Assembly: GCA_050304135.1 (NCBI GenBank) | Contig: JBNLDC010000014.1 | Location: forward strand, 65,706-129,705 | Reading direction: 5' to 3' | DNA length: 64,000 nucleotides | Origin: JAFGNB01 sp050304135 | GTDB lineage: Bacteria > Fibrobacterota > Chitinivibrionia > Chitinivibrionales > Chitinispirillaceae | In this document: positions 1-8,700 of the stretch, piece after piece | Layout of the letters: each line of letters opens with the position of its first letter | How positions within the stretch are numbered: position 1 is the first letter of the stretch | The notes under the pieces: generated by a model | Told to the model about the DNA's origin: nothing | The model's input: the letters and a program-made list of their open reading frames with translations, nothing else | Database searches by the model: none | Translations under genes and position numbers: made by a program

Positions 1-1595
1 CACTCGCGGGCCTGATCCAGCTCCCTGAACATTACCGGCCGGACAGGGAGAACAACCTCCCCCGCATGACCGATCGTCGTAATACGGTGCTGAAAGCAAT
101 GAGGGGAACGAAAGAAATTGACAAAAACGAATATGCCGCCGCCGTCGCCCTCCCCATTGAAACCGACATACATCCCCGGGCAGCCGCCAAAGGTTCCTAT
201 TTTGTTGAGATGGTGCGACGATACGTTTCCGACAAATACGGTGACGACCAGCTCTACAACGGCGGGCTGACCATCCATACCACACTCGACCCGGTTGCAC
301 AGGATTCATCGGAGCGCAGCTGCGGTCGTCAGATTACCAGTCTTCAGGAGCGGCTCAACCGGATTTTTCTCGACAGTACCCACGCTGAACGACAACTTGA
401 AATCTCCCGGAAATTCTTTCTGAAAAACTTCGACTCAGTCTATACCGCCAATAAAAAACTGTTCAAAGATCTTCCCGACTCGATCAAACTGCGGCAGGCG
501 CAGATATCCGTAGTTGCCCTTGATGTCGCGACCGGAGCAATCAGGGTGCTCATCGGCGGAAGAGATTTTTCGAAGAGCAAATTCAACCGGGCATTGCATG
601 CACGTCGTCAGCCCGGCAGTTCATTCAAGGCATTTGTGTATGCAGCGGCTATGGACAACGACTACACTCCCGCCACGGTGGTGCTTGACCAACCGATCAC
701 CCTCGTCACTTCCGATGGCGAATGGCGACCGGAAAATTACGACAAGGTATTCAACGGACCGATTACTATCCGGAATGCCGTGGCAAAATCGGTCAATCTG
801 GTGGCGATCCAGGTACTCAACAAGGTCGGTCCGCAGGTAGTGATCAACTACGCACGCCGGATGGGGCTCAAACACACCATGAATCCGGTACCAGCCCTGG
901 CAATCGGCGCCTGCGAAGCAACGCCCATGGAGATGACCTCCGCCTATTCCGCATTTCCGAACCACGGGATCAGGGCGGTCCCCTATTACATAGAAAAGAT
1001 AGTCGATAAAAACGGCCGGGTTCTCGAAACACACCAACCCCATGAGGAAGAGGTGCTTTCATCACCAACTGCCTACCTTATGTGCTCACTTCTCCATTCA
1101 GTGGTCTGCTGTGGAACAGGTGCTAAAATTCCCGGTCTCGGTTTTACCTATCCGGCAGGAGGGAAAACCGGTACCACCAACGATTATTCGGATGCCTGGT
1201 TCATCGGGTTCACCCAGCAGATTGCCTGTGGTGTCTGGACGGGAGTGGATGAACGACGGTCACTCGGTGCAGGAGTAACCGGATCACTGGCAGCAATACC
1301 GGTGTGGGTCCGCACCATGCAGCCGCTGCATCGCGATCTGAAAAAGATCGATTTTATCAGACCGGCAACCGGTATTAAAAATGAAATGATCTGCAGCGAA
1401 TCACACCTGCTGGCAACCCCTTCATGCCCGAAACCGGTAATGGAAGTGTTCAAATCAGATGCGGTACTGGAGCCTTGCGACATTCACGGTGCGGGCAGAA
1501 AAACCGGCAGCGGTAATATGATGCGGCTTTTCAGTGCACCAAAGTCAACAAAATCGAAAAGTGCATCCAAGAAAAAACGACCGCTGATGTTCTGA
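1..1595 (+). CDS. mrcA: Class A penicillin-binding protein (PBP1A family), 5' end outside the window
   Basis: Bifunctional peptidoglycan synthase of the inner membrane: glycan polymerisation by an N-terminal GT51 domain and peptide cross-linking by a C-terminal transpeptidase. The open frame runs in from the window edge (first full codon at base 3). The first residues, LAGLIQLPEHYRP followed by RR..VL..M, are the end of the GT51 domain, so the ATG at 66 is internal and not the start. All three transpeptidase motifs are present: SSFK with the nucleophile Ser codon at 618, SVN near 789, and KTGT with Lys at 1164. The C-terminus is a short Lys/Ser-rich tail. The next gene is convergent. The family call is secure; the choice between 1A-type paralogues is not. 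Confidence 0.93.
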   Translation, partial: LAGLIQLPEHYRPDRENNLPRMTDRRNTVLKAMRGTKEIDKNEYAAAVALPIETDIHPRAAAKGSYFVEMVRRYVSDKYGDDQLYNGGLTIHTTLDPVAQDSSERSCGRQITSLQERLNRIFLDSTHAERQLEISRKFFLKNFDSVYTANKKLFKDLPDSIKLRQAQISVVALDVATGAIRVLIGGRDFSKSKFNRALHARRQPGSSFKAFVYAAAMDNDYTPATVVLDQPITLVTSDGEWRPENYDKVFNGPITIRNAVAKSVNLVAIQVLNKVGPQVVINYARRMGLKHTMNPVPALAIGACEATPMEMTSAYSAFPNHGIRAVPYYIEKIVDKNGRVLETHQPHEEEVLSSPTAYLMCSLLHSVVCCGTGAKIPGLGFTYPAGGKTGTTNDYSDAWFIGFTQQIACGVWTGVDERRSLGAGVTGSLAAIPVWVRTMQPLHRDLKKIDFIRPATGIKNEMICSESHLLATPSCPKPVMEVFKSDAVLEPCDIHGAGRKTGSGNMMRLFSAPKSTKSKSASKKKRPLMF

Positions 1596-1645
1596 GAAGA
1601 GGGCGTACCTGGTGTCCGGGAAACCCTGTAGTTTTGGGATTTATG

Positions 1646-1717
1646 CTTCGACAGGCTCAGCATGAGCGTAAATTTATGCTTGTTTCCCCATTAGCGCTCA
1701 TCCTGAGTTTGTCGAAG
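1646..1717. repeat. Palindromic intergenic repeat
   Basis: Two 23-nt arms (1646-1668 and 1695-1717) are inverted copies matching at 20 of 23 positions, separated by a 26-nt loop. The arm begins CTTCGACAGGCTCAGCATGA. It lies between two convergent genes, so the RNA of either strand could fold into a long hairpin and may act as a bidirectional terminator. It has no run of T after the stem. From memory, very similar CTTCGACA..CTCAG..TGAGCG elements are dispersed in many bacterial genomes. Confidence 0.7.
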
Positions 1718-1751
1718 GAGAGCATCAATCGGGTTTCCGGACAAACACTAC

Positions 1752-2651
1752 CTAGAAGTTTTTCCGTTCAATAATTTTCAGAGAATCCGATCGTTTTGCA
1801 GAGGAAGCACTGCACGGTTCCTTCTCCTTCTTTTCAGGCGGTAATGTTCCGGTCAGAGCAAAATAGCCGGAGTCATCAATGGAGTGATGCATATAGAGAT
1901 TCTGGGCTATTACCGCCAGGCGTTTGCCCATAAAAACAGATCGGGTGTGAAAGGGAGTCAGTGACGAGGGTTTGGCCAGGACGGCAGCCAGACGCGCGGA
2001 TTCACTGAGAGTAAGCTTTTTCGCACTCTTTTTATAATAGTACTGCGCTGCGGCTTCACAACCGAAAATATTCTTGCCCCACTGCGCATAGTTCAGATAC
2101 AGCTCCAGTATTCGCTCCTTTCCCAGATACTTTTCCATAAGGATCGCATAGAGCAACTCCGTATATTTCCGGCTGAATGAGCGTTCACTGCTTAAAAAAA
2201 GATTTTTAGCCATCTGCTGCGTAATGGTACTGCCACCATGACGGTTACTGCCCTTGATCCGATTATATTCAGTCGCGGCAAGGATTGAGGCGATGTCAAA
2301 ACCGGGGTGCAGGTAGAATGCGTCATCTTCCGCCGCAAGCACAGCTTGAATCAGATCCGGGGCAATCGAATCAATCGGAATGAAGGTGTGCAGCAGCGTA
2401 TCACCCGGGGGGTCCTCTTTCAAAAGCTCCTCCAGGCATTGGTCCATAAAATTCGTCCGTTGAGGATTTATGGTCTGATACGAGGAGACCTCCTGCAACG
2501 GTTTCTTAATGAGTTGATACCCTTTAAACAGCAGGAGTGTCGCCGCGATGGAAAAACACACGGCATAGGTCAGAAGCAGACCCATAACCGAATAGGCGAG
2601 GATTTTCAGAACGAGCAGACATATTTTCAATGTTTTCAACAGATACTGCAT
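1752..2651 (-). CDS. mtgA: Monofunctional peptidoglycan transglycosylase
   Basis: Membrane-anchored GT51 glycosyltransferase that would polymerise lipid II into glycan strands without cross-linking. An N-terminal membrane segment lies at about residues 12-42. The GT51 motifs follow in order: AAEDDAFYLHPG (catalytic Glu of the ED..F..H.G motif), GGSTITQQMAKNLFL, then a KYLGKERILELYLN-type helix and YYKKSAKKLTLSESARLA. There is no transpeptidase domain, and the total of 299 residues is somewhat longer than the usual 230-270 because of the N-terminal region and a Lys/Ser-rich C-terminal tail. It is convergent with the PBP1A gene. MtgA is the obvious match; a truncated class A PBP is less likely because the protein ends naturally after the GT domain. 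Confidence 0.88.
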   Translation of the reverse strand: MQYLLKTLKICLLVLKILAYSVMGLLLTYAVCFSIAATLLLFKGYQLIKKPLQEVSSYQTINPQRTNFMDQCLEELLKEDPPGDTLLHTFIPIDSIAPDLIQAVLAAEDDAFYLHPGFDIASILAATEYNRIKGSNRHGGSTITQQMAKNLFLSSERSFSRKYTELLYAILMEKYLGKERILELYLNYAQWGKNIFGCEAAAQYYYKKSAKKLTLSESARLAAVLAKPSSLTPFHTRSVFMGKRLAVIAQNLYMHHSIDDSGYFALTGTLPPEKKEKEPCSASSAKRSDSLKIIERKNF

Positions 2652-2889
2652 ACAGCCCTTAACGTATCGGAGGCGTTATTATTACGATGATTTGAGTAAC
2701 TAATATAGCACCGATAGGGCCTAAATGCAATGGTGCTGATTTAGGCTGTAGGGCAGAGCCGGCTCATCGTGCGGATCGAACAAATACAACAATGCAACCG
2801 TTCGTTTCACTGACAGGGAAACGATACATTCCTGAGTTAATCCGGTAAAGCGATGTCTGCAGACAAAGGTACGTGCAAACGACGATCAA

Positions 2890-3108
2890 CTACAGTTGCA
2901 CTGTTGCCACCTTGCAGCCATCCTGATCGACCAGACTTACCAGAACTTTTCCGGTGTCGCCGCACCATTTCTGAATATCATTCGGAAACGAAGGACAATC
3001 CGCGTGCACTTCCAGCACTGAGCCTTTGGGAAGCGAATTCGCTTTAATGGCGGCTTTAAGCACCGGTTGCGGACACTTCATTCCTTTGCAATTCAACACT
3101 TCGGCCAT
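2890..3108 (-). CDS. TusA/SirA-family sulfur-carrier-like protein
   Basis: Small (72 aa) cytoplasmic protein of the TusA fold. The signature CPQP near residue 12 (MKCPQPVLK) holds the cysteine that carries persulfide sulfur in TusA, and a second Cys lies at residue 7. It is the last gene of the hydrogenase operon, 16 nt behind mvhA, with a good Shine-Dalgarno (AGGAG) before the ATG. TusA-like proteins serve tRNA thiolation, molybdenum cofactor sulfuration or sulfur transfer in heterodisulfide-reductase-like systems. Its position beside mvhA and hdrA makes a sulfur-linked redox role an attractive guess, but nothing in the sequence proves it. Confidence 0.85.
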   Translation of the reverse strand: MAEVLNCKGMKCPQPVLKAAIKANSLPKGSVLEVHADCPSFPNDIQKWCGDTGKVLVSLVDQDGCKVATVQL

Positions 3109-3124
3109 AGATCACTCCTTTTTA

Positions 3125-4627
3125 TCAGTTACTCCGTTTATGTGTGCAACGCTGGTTTCCGTCATCATCCCGCACCAGCGTATATTTCAGATTATCCCTT
3201 TTGTAAACATTTGCCTCAAGCGGCATCTTCCCGGGCATCGCGTGGGTTGCACACGACAGGCACGGGTCGTACGCACGGAACGCCATCTCCACCATATTGA
3301 GCAGTCCGTCGTTTACGTTACCTTTATGGATGAAAGAGCGAGCCGCTTTCTCGACCGACATATTGATTGCAGCGGAATTGTTGAGTGTCGCGACGACAAG
3401 GTTTGCTTCTGTCAACATCCCGTTCCGATCGGTTTCATAATGGTGAATCAGGGTACCCCGGGGGGCCTCGACAATCCCGACCCCCTCCTTCGGGGTTACG
3501 AACTGCATATTGCGGATATCGTCGCCGGTGAGTTCCGCATCGGAAGCGAGTTCCACAAGTCGCTCCGCCGCGTACAGCACCTCCACCAGACGCGCCCAGT
3601 GAATTGCGAGGGTGTTGTGCACAGGTTTCCCTCCAAGTGTCGAAAACAGACGTTCGTACTGCTCCTGCGCCAGAGGAGTCGCCATACCATCGGCAACATT
3701 GAGTCGGGCGATGGGCGCCACACGATATATTCCCGTGGCGGTATCCTCATCAAACCCGTTCCATCCCTGCTTTTTGAGGTAGGGAAATTTTATGTAGGTC
3801 CACGGTTCCACATGTTCCGCAATTATATCCGCATACTGCCGCGGTCTGAACCGCTCGATTTCCCCGCCTTCGGGATTGACCACCCGGATATCTCCGTCGT
3901 AAAAATTGACCCGGTTTTCCGCATCGACCATTCCCATATAACTTGTCTTGAGGAAGTAACTGTCGCCGAGGATACTATCCAGATACGTTTTGTTCCCGAG
4001 AACAATATCATCAAATGTCTTGAGGGTGAATTGGGCGAATGCCACTGCGTCGGCAGCGAATGCTTTAAGTGCTTCGGCGGTTTCCGGTGCAACCTGTTTC
4101 GCCACCCCACCGGGAAGTCCCAGTACCGGATGAATCGGTTTTCCCCCAAGCTCCGCCATAAGATGGCGGCACCGTTTTCGGATTTCAATAACCTGTTTGC
4201 CAACGTCCACCCCTACGGTTTCGATCACTCCGAGGATATTTCGTTTTTCCTTTGGGGCATCCGGGCCGACAATGAAATCAGGGCCGCCCAGAAAAAAGAA
4301 ATGAAGAAGGTGATCTTCGAACATGAACAGATTGTAAAAGAGTTCCCGTATGACCCGGGCGGTATGCGGAGGTGTAACTCCAAAGAGATCATCCAGTGCC
4401 CGCGCAGCAGCCATATGATGTGCACTGGGACAGACTCCACATATTCGGGAGGTTATCTGCGGCATCTCTTCGGCAGGACGCCCCACGCAGAAAGCCTCGA
4501 AACCACGCAACTCGGGAACCTGAAAGTACGCGTGCTCCACTTCTCCGCTGTCATCAAGGTGGATATCAATTTTTCCATGTCCCTCAAGTCGGGTTATCGG
4601 ATCAATGACGATTGTTTTTCCGCTCAT
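3125..4627 (-). CDS. mvhA: F420-non-reducing-type [NiFe] hydrogenase large subunit (MvhA-like)
   Basis: Catalytic subunit of a group 3 cytoplasmic [NiFe] hydrogenase. It shows the N-terminal nickel motif RICGVC (Cys63, Cys66) and the C-terminal motif DPCLSCATH (Cys456, Cys459, His462). About 38 residues follow His462, as expected for an immature subunit whose tail is removed by an endopeptidase after nickel insertion; a candidate protease gene heads the same operon. The length of 500 aa is normal for MvhA/VhuA. The ATG overlaps the mvhG stop by 4 nt, implying translational coupling. The context mvhD-mvhG-mvhA with hdrA points to H2-dependent electron delivery to HdrA. Confidence 0.93.
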   Translation of the reverse strand: MSGKTIVIDPITRLEGHGKIDIHLDDSGEVEHAYFQVPELRGFEAFCVGRPAEEMPQITSRICGVCPSAHHMAAARALDDLFGVTPPHTARVIRELFYNLFMFEDHLLHFFFLGGPDFIVGPDAPKEKRNILGVIETVGVDVGKQVIEIRKRCRHLMAELGGKPIHPVLGLPGGVAKQVAPETAEALKAFAADAVAFAQFTLKTFDDIVLGNKTYLDSILGDSYFLKTSYMGMVDAENRVNFYDGDIRVVNPEGGEIERFRPRQYADIIAEHVEPWTYIKFPYLKKQGWNGFDEDTATGIYRVAPIARLNVADGMATPLAQEQYERLFSTLGGKPVHNTLAIHWARLVEVLYAAERLVELASDAELTGDDIRNMQFVTPKEGVGIVEAPRGTLIHHYETDRNGMLTEANLVVATLNNSAAINMSVEKAARSFIHKGNVNDGLLNMVEMAFRAYDPCLSCATHAMPGKMPLEANVYKRDNLKYTLVRDDDGNQRCTHKRSN

Positions 4628-5598
4628 GCCTCGTCTCCTTTACGTATGCTTCCCAGTAGTGATGCGGACATCGAGTACCGGTAGAAACTCCCCGCCGGAT
4701 CGGGCATTCCCGACAGAACTTCATCAAGTTGTGCTTCTCCGACATCGATTATTCCTCCAAGGGCCGCCGTCATTCTGGCACCCTGATCTCCTCCGGACAT
4801 CGGTCCGAAACAGCCGGTGCACGGCATGTTGCCCTTCACACAGGGATAGCCGCAACCATCACGGGTGGCAGGCCCCATACAGAGTACCCCCTGCGCCAGA
4901 AAGCAGCGCTCCGGATCCGCCTTGATCTGATAAATCCGCTTGAATTCCGTTACCGTAAGGTTGTCGGGTTTGGAAGCATTACGGTCGCACGATGCGCACA
5001 GTGCCTTATCGGGAAGCAGTACCGATTTCGGTGGCGGCAATTCACCTGAAAGCAGCGCACCTACCGCTGTCGCAAGAAGATCCGGAGTCGGTGGACAACC
5101 GGGAAGATAATAATCAACGTCAATCACATCATCCAGTTTGAGCACACTTTCGTACAGATCGGGAAGATGCAGTTGTACCGGCCCCTTGTCGGTTGACTTC
5201 TGCGGAACCGTTCCGGTACCATCGGCCCCTGCCGTTGGTGATGAGAGATAGGATCGCCGGAAAATTTCGGTCCGGCTGGTCAGATTGGCAAGTGCGGGAA
5301 TTCCTCCCATACAGGCACAAGTGCCGAAAGCGATTACCACCGCCGATTTTTTCCGGAGCAGTTTCGCCACCGCTTCCTGCTCCCCGGTACGGATCGCACC
5401 GTTGATGAAACATGCCGCCATGGCACCATCAGGCATCGCCTCGACATCCTCATATTTAAAATCCATGGCACACGGCCAGAATACAATGTCAACAGCGGCA
5501 ACAACATCAAGCACTTTTTCATCAAGATCCACCACGGTCTCTTCACAGCCGCCGCATGATGCGCACCAGTAAAACCCGACTTTCGGCTTTGTCGTCAT
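4624..5598 (-). CDS. mvhG: F420-non-reducing-type hydrogenase small subunit (MvhG-like)
   Basis: Electron-transfer subunit of the MvhADG hydrogenase, carrying iron-sulfur clusters between the NiFe site and MvhD. The start MTTKPKVGFYWCASCGGCEE holds the proximal-cluster cysteines (Cys12, Cys15, Cys18). GTCACMGG and GCPPTP supply further family-conserved cysteines, and a C-terminal half rich in Cys (CASCD, CFLAQGVLC, CGYPC, CTGC) fits the additional clusters of group 3 small subunits. There is no Tat signal, so the enzyme is cytoplasmic. It overlaps mvhD and mvhA by 4 nt on either side. 324 aa is normal for the family. Confidence 0.92.
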   Translation of the reverse strand: MTTKPKVGFYWCASCGGCEETVVDLDEKVLDVVAAVDIVFWPCAMDFKYEDVEAMPDGAMAACFINGAIRTGEQEAVAKLLRKKSAVVIAFGTCACMGGIPALANLTSRTEIFRRSYLSSPTAGADGTGTVPQKSTDKGPVQLHLPDLYESVLKLDDVIDVDYYLPGCPPTPDLLATAVGALLSGELPPPKSVLLPDKALCASCDRNASKPDNLTVTEFKRIYQIKADPERCFLAQGVLCMGPATRDGCGYPCVKGNMPCTGCFGPMSGGDQGARMTAALGGIIDVGEAQLDEVLSGMPDPAGSFYRYSMSASLLGSIRKGDEA

Positions 5599-6029
5599 AC
5601 CGCCACCGTCCTTTCAACTTTTCCGCGTATCGACAACGGACCCAACCGGACCACCTGTTCATGCATGCGATTGGCTACTTCCGCGAATTTTTTTCCCTCT
5701 CCGGCGGCAACCCAGTCGAGAAGGAAACGGTCGCTCTCTATCCCCATCTGATTAAGGATCGTGGAGAATATTTTGAATCGTCGTTGGGCCTTCATGTTGC
5801 CGCTGCGGTAATGACAGTCACCGGGATGGCATCCGAGTACCATAACCCCGTCGGCACCTTCCCGGTACGCCTCCATTACCGTCTGCGGATCCACCCTGCC
5901 GCTGCACATTACCCTGATGAGCTTGACAGTAGGAGGGTAGGTGAGTTTCTGTCCGCCTGCACCGTCGGCACCTGCATAGGAACACCAGTTACAGACAAAC
6001 GCTACTATTTTGGGAACAAATTCAGCCAT
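5595..6029 (-). CDS. mvhD: Methyl-viologen-reducing hydrogenase delta subunit (MvhD-like)
   Basis: [2Fe-2S] adaptor that passes electrons from the hydrogenase to HdrA. The start was set at ATG 6029 (MAEFVPKIVAFVCNWCSYAG); the longer frame to 6122 only reads through the end of hdrA and lacks family sequence. Conserved features are CNWCSYAGAD, then RVMCSGRVDP and GCHPGDCHY, together giving the cluster-binding cysteines. The start overlaps the hdrA stop (6022-6024) by 8 nt and the stop overlaps mvhG by 4 nt, so the three genes are tightly coupled. 144 aa is typical. Confidence 0.92.
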   Translation of the reverse strand: MAEFVPKIVAFVCNWCSYAGADGAGGQKLTYPPTVKLIRVMCSGRVDPQTVMEAYREGADGVMVLGCHPGDCHYRSGNMKAQRRFKIFSTILNQMGIESDRFLLDWVAAGEGKKFAEVANRMHEQVVRLGPLSIRGKVERTVAV

Positions 6030-7968
6030 TGAGTACCCCCCTGAGTTCCGCGGATAATTGTCCATTCGTATAATGCCGCGCATGAGCGGCTCCTCCCGGA
6101 CAGGTGGCGGCACAAGTTCCACACCCCCTGCAGATCGCTTCGTTCACTCTGCTGACCGCCTTTTCCTGATCAAATACAACCGCTTTATAGGGACAGACTG
6201 CGATGCACATTTTACATCCGGCACAGAGTTCCTCGTCGATAAATGACGTCATCATTTCCAGCTCAAGTTTCCGCCCCTCCACCAGCCGGGAAAGCACATC
6301 GCCCGCTGCAGCCTGGCCCCGGGTGACCGCGGTTGAAACGTCACATGGCGATGCACAACAGCCTGCAGCATAAATACCGTCAATGGTGGTGGTCGTAGCC
6401 TGCAACAGTGAATGACCTGGCTTGAAAAAGCCGGAGCCGTCAAGATCAACCGTAGCGAAACCTGCTATCTCAACCGCCGTCGGTGACGAAGCAATCCCGG
6501 TTGAAAGAACAACCATATCAACCTCAATGGGTTCTCCGCCCTCTGGTTGCACCCTGAGTTTCCCACCAACTTTCTCTATGGTTATTTTCGAGGGATCTGC
6601 AGTGTACACCATCGCAGTGCCCTCATGCAACTGCTGCTTGTAAAACTGCTCCTGCGAAGGACCGGAAAGTGAAAGGCGACCGTGAATGTTCACGACCATA
6701 CCCTCCCCATTCTTTTTCCGGAACAACTCCCCCGCCTTGAGCGCATTCACACAACAGATTCCTGAGCAGTAGGATAAACCGTCCGGTCGCAGTGATCCGG
6801 CACAATGGATGACTGCCAGCGACTTCGGCACCGTTCCGTCGGCTCCAACGATTTCTCCGCCAGTCGGACCGTTTGAAGCGGCAAGACGCTCAAACTGCGG
6901 CATGGTCAGAACATTCGATTTCCAGTCAAGCTCTCCGTAAAGTGTTGCGATAGCAGGATCCCCACCACCGGTTGCAAGGATCACCGCACCCGCATTGAAT
7001 TCCAACAGTTCATCGGCATCTTTAAAATCAACCGCACCGAACGGACACGCCTCGGCACAGGCCGAACACGAATCGTCGGTAAAATGCCTGCAGTGTTCAC
7101 GATCAATTACCGCAGCTGCTGGTACCGATCCGGGAAACGCCGTATATACCGCCTTGTGATCACCCATTCCGAGATGAAACGTACTGGTTACCGACTCGGG
7201 GCAGACCTCGAAACAGGCTTCACAACCGATACACGCGGAGGTGATGTACCTGGCTTTCCGGGTTGCCTTGACGGTGAAATTACCGAGAAAACCGAGGACA
7301 TCGGTCACTTCTGCATTTGTCACCACCGTAATATTTTTATGGTCGCGGATTTCGGAAAGGCGCGGAGCAAGCAGGCAGGGTGCACACTCCATTGCCGGGG
7401 CGACCTCCTCGGTCTGAATCACCTTACCTCCCAATGAAATGTCTCGTTCTATAATGGTGACCATTCTTCCGGCATCGGCGAGCATAAGTGCCGCTTCGAT
7501 TCCGGCAACCCCACCTCCCACGATCACCACCTCGGTACGGCATTCCATGGTGGGAGTGTCAAGGTCTTCATGCCGTTGTGCCCGCTCGATCCCCGCCCGG
7601 AGGAGTGCACGCGCTTTATCGGTCGCCTCAAGCGTATCGGGTGTTACCCAGGCGGCCTGTTCCCGGATATTTACCATATTGACATGCGCCGGATTATATC
7701 CCTTCTCGCCGGCAACGCCCCGGAAGGTTTTTTCGTGCATTTTCGGGGAACAGGCCGCAATGAGAACACTGTCGCAAGGTTGTTTCTCAACCGTCTCTTT
7801 AACGAAAACCTTGCCTGCCGGAGCACAGAGGAGTTCGTGGGTGGCAACCCAGGCGACGTCACCGCGTTCCTGAGCCCATTTCTGAAGAGCATCCATATCA
7901 ACCGCACCGGCGATATTCGTCCCGCATTTACAGAGAAACACTCCGACGCTTCGATTTTTATCCCCCAT
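6022..7968 (-). CDS. hdrA: Heterodisulfide reductase subunit A-like flavin/iron-sulfur protein
   Basis: HdrA is the FAD-dependent electron-bifurcating hub of MvhADG-HdrABC complexes. Here (648 aa from ATG 7968, with AAGGAG 6 nt upstream; an in-frame TTG lies one codon earlier) one sees an N-terminal HdrA domain with VGVFLCKCG and a Cys pair near 66-74, an FAD-binding GGGVAG near 152-157, an inserted ferredoxin-like part (CIGCEACFEVCP, CSACAEACP), an AAGCCASP motif before the C-terminal FAD region, and two C-terminal [4Fe-4S] motifs (CAGCKMCIAVCP, CRGCGTCAATCP). Full length for methanogen-type HdrA. No hdrB or hdrC is in the window, so the final acceptor subunit must be elsewhere, different or absent. 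Confidence 0.92.
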   Translation of the reverse strand: MGDKNRSVGVFLCKCGTNIAGAVDMDALQKWAQERGDVAWVATHELLCAPAGKVFVKETVEKQPCDSVLIAACSPKMHEKTFRGVAGEKGYNPAHVNMVNIREQAAWVTPDTLEATDKARALLRAGIERAQRHEDLDTPTMECRTEVVIVGGGVAGIEAALMLADAGRMVTIIERDISLGGKVIQTEEVAPAMECAPCLLAPRLSEIRDHKNITVVTNAEVTDVLGFLGNFTVKATRKARYITSACIGCEACFEVCPESVTSTFHLGMGDHKAVYTAFPGSVPAAAVIDREHCRHFTDDSCSACAEACPFGAVDFKDADELLEFNAGAVILATGGGDPAIATLYGELDWKSNVLTMPQFERLAASNGPTGGEIVGADGTVPKSLAVIHCAGSLRPDGLSYCSGICCVNALKAGELFRKKNGEGMVVNIHGRLSLSGPSQEQFYKQQLHEGTAMVYTADPSKITIEKVGGKLRVQPEGGEPIEVDMVVLSTGIASSPTAVEIAGFATVDLDGSGFFKPGHSLLQATTTTIDGIYAAGCCASPCDVSTAVTRGQAAAGDVLSRLVEGRKLELEMMTSFIDEELCAGCKMCIAVCPYKAVVFDQEKAVSRVNEAICRGCGTCAATCPGGAAHARHYTNGQLSAELRGVLNG

Positions 7969-8040
7969 CAAACACTCCTTTGAACAGTGTTTTCACCTGA
8001 GCGGCCGCTAAAAAAACTCTGATTTTCTGTTTCGGAATCA

Positions 8041-8535
8041 TCAAGTATCCCATTGATCAATTAATTCTTCAACCCTTTGCGTTACTTTTTTAACGGCCTC
8101 CGCAACCTCATCCGATACTTGTTCACCCAAGGAATGGACATTTGCACCGTAGAACCCTATCACCACAACGGTTTCAGGGGTCGGGTAGCCGCACTGTTTT
8201 CCCAGCGCGAGCACATCCGTGACCTCAATACCGTGATCGCCGGGAAGTGCAGCAGTACCGTCCGAACCATTGATTGACATTTCTATAACCGTTTCACCAA
8301 CCGATACGCGCCTGTCACCACCGCCGGAAAATGCCGCCACGATTATCGCTCTGGAGTACCCTTCGAGTTCACTCAGAAGATCGATACCACCAGCCGAAAT
8401 CGTCACAAAATGTGTATTTTTTGCATCCCCCGTACTCTCCAGGAGTGATCTGATGACGGTAAGCGGAGCACGTCCGTCGGTCAGCACCGGGCTGCCGATC
8501 CCCACTACCACTGTTTTCATTATTTCAGTCATCAT
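8041..8535 (-). CDS. Hydrogenase maturation protease-like protein (HyaD/HycI fold)
   Basis: Probable endopeptidase that trims the MvhA C-terminus after nickel insertion; it is first in the hydrogenase operon, 72 nt ahead of hdrA. The N-terminus KTVVVGIGSPVLTDG matches the family opening (GIGN.L..DDG), and DHGIEVTDVLAL resembles the His-containing third metal-ligand region. The second ligand region, normally VVIDA with a metal-binding Asp, reads IIVAAF here, so one canonical nickel ligand is missing. Three in-frame ATGs lie at the start (8535, 8532 and the one before KTVVV); homology favours the last, but none has a clear Shine-Dalgarno. Assignment as a maturation protease rests on fold motifs plus context. 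Confidence 0.78.
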   Translation of the reverse strand: MMTEIMKTVVVGIGSPVLTDGRAPLTVIRSLLESTGDAKNTHFVTISAGGIDLLSELEGYSRAIIVAAFSGGGDRRVSVGETVIEMSINGSDGTAALPGDHGIEVTDVLALGKQCGYPTPETVVVIGFYGANVHSLGEQVSDEVAEAVKKVTQRVEELIDQWDT

Positions 8536-8576
8536 GCCAATCTCAAGCGGTAATGAACCATTTCCATATTTTTCTC

Positions 8577-8596
8577 GAGAGTTCCAATGAACTCTC
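8577..8596. promoter_or_regulatory. Perfect 8-bp dyad upstream of the hydrogenase operon
   Basis: GAGAGTTC and GAACTCTC are perfect inverted copies with a 4-nt spacer. The dyad lies about 40 nt before the first gene of the minus-strand hydrogenase operon and could be an operator or a hairpin in its leader. No convincing -10/-35 pair for that operon was found by eye, so the role is open. Confidence 0.35.
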
Positions 8597-8700
8597 CACT
8601 ATCACTGAAGCTGGAATTGAAAACAGTGACACATGAACCGTATGGATATGGAATTAACTTCGGAATACCAAGGGAAACTTTAACCAGACAACAAAAACCG

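Noticed and set aside
3026..4684. 552-aa plus-strand open frame
   Set aside because: Lies fully antisense to the well-supported mvhA gene, has no family sequence and is produced by the codon bias of the real gene.
6022..6122. Longer N-terminus for MvhD starting at 6122
   Set aside because: The extra 31 residues read through the hdrA C-terminus in another frame; MAEFVPKIV at 6029 is the family start.
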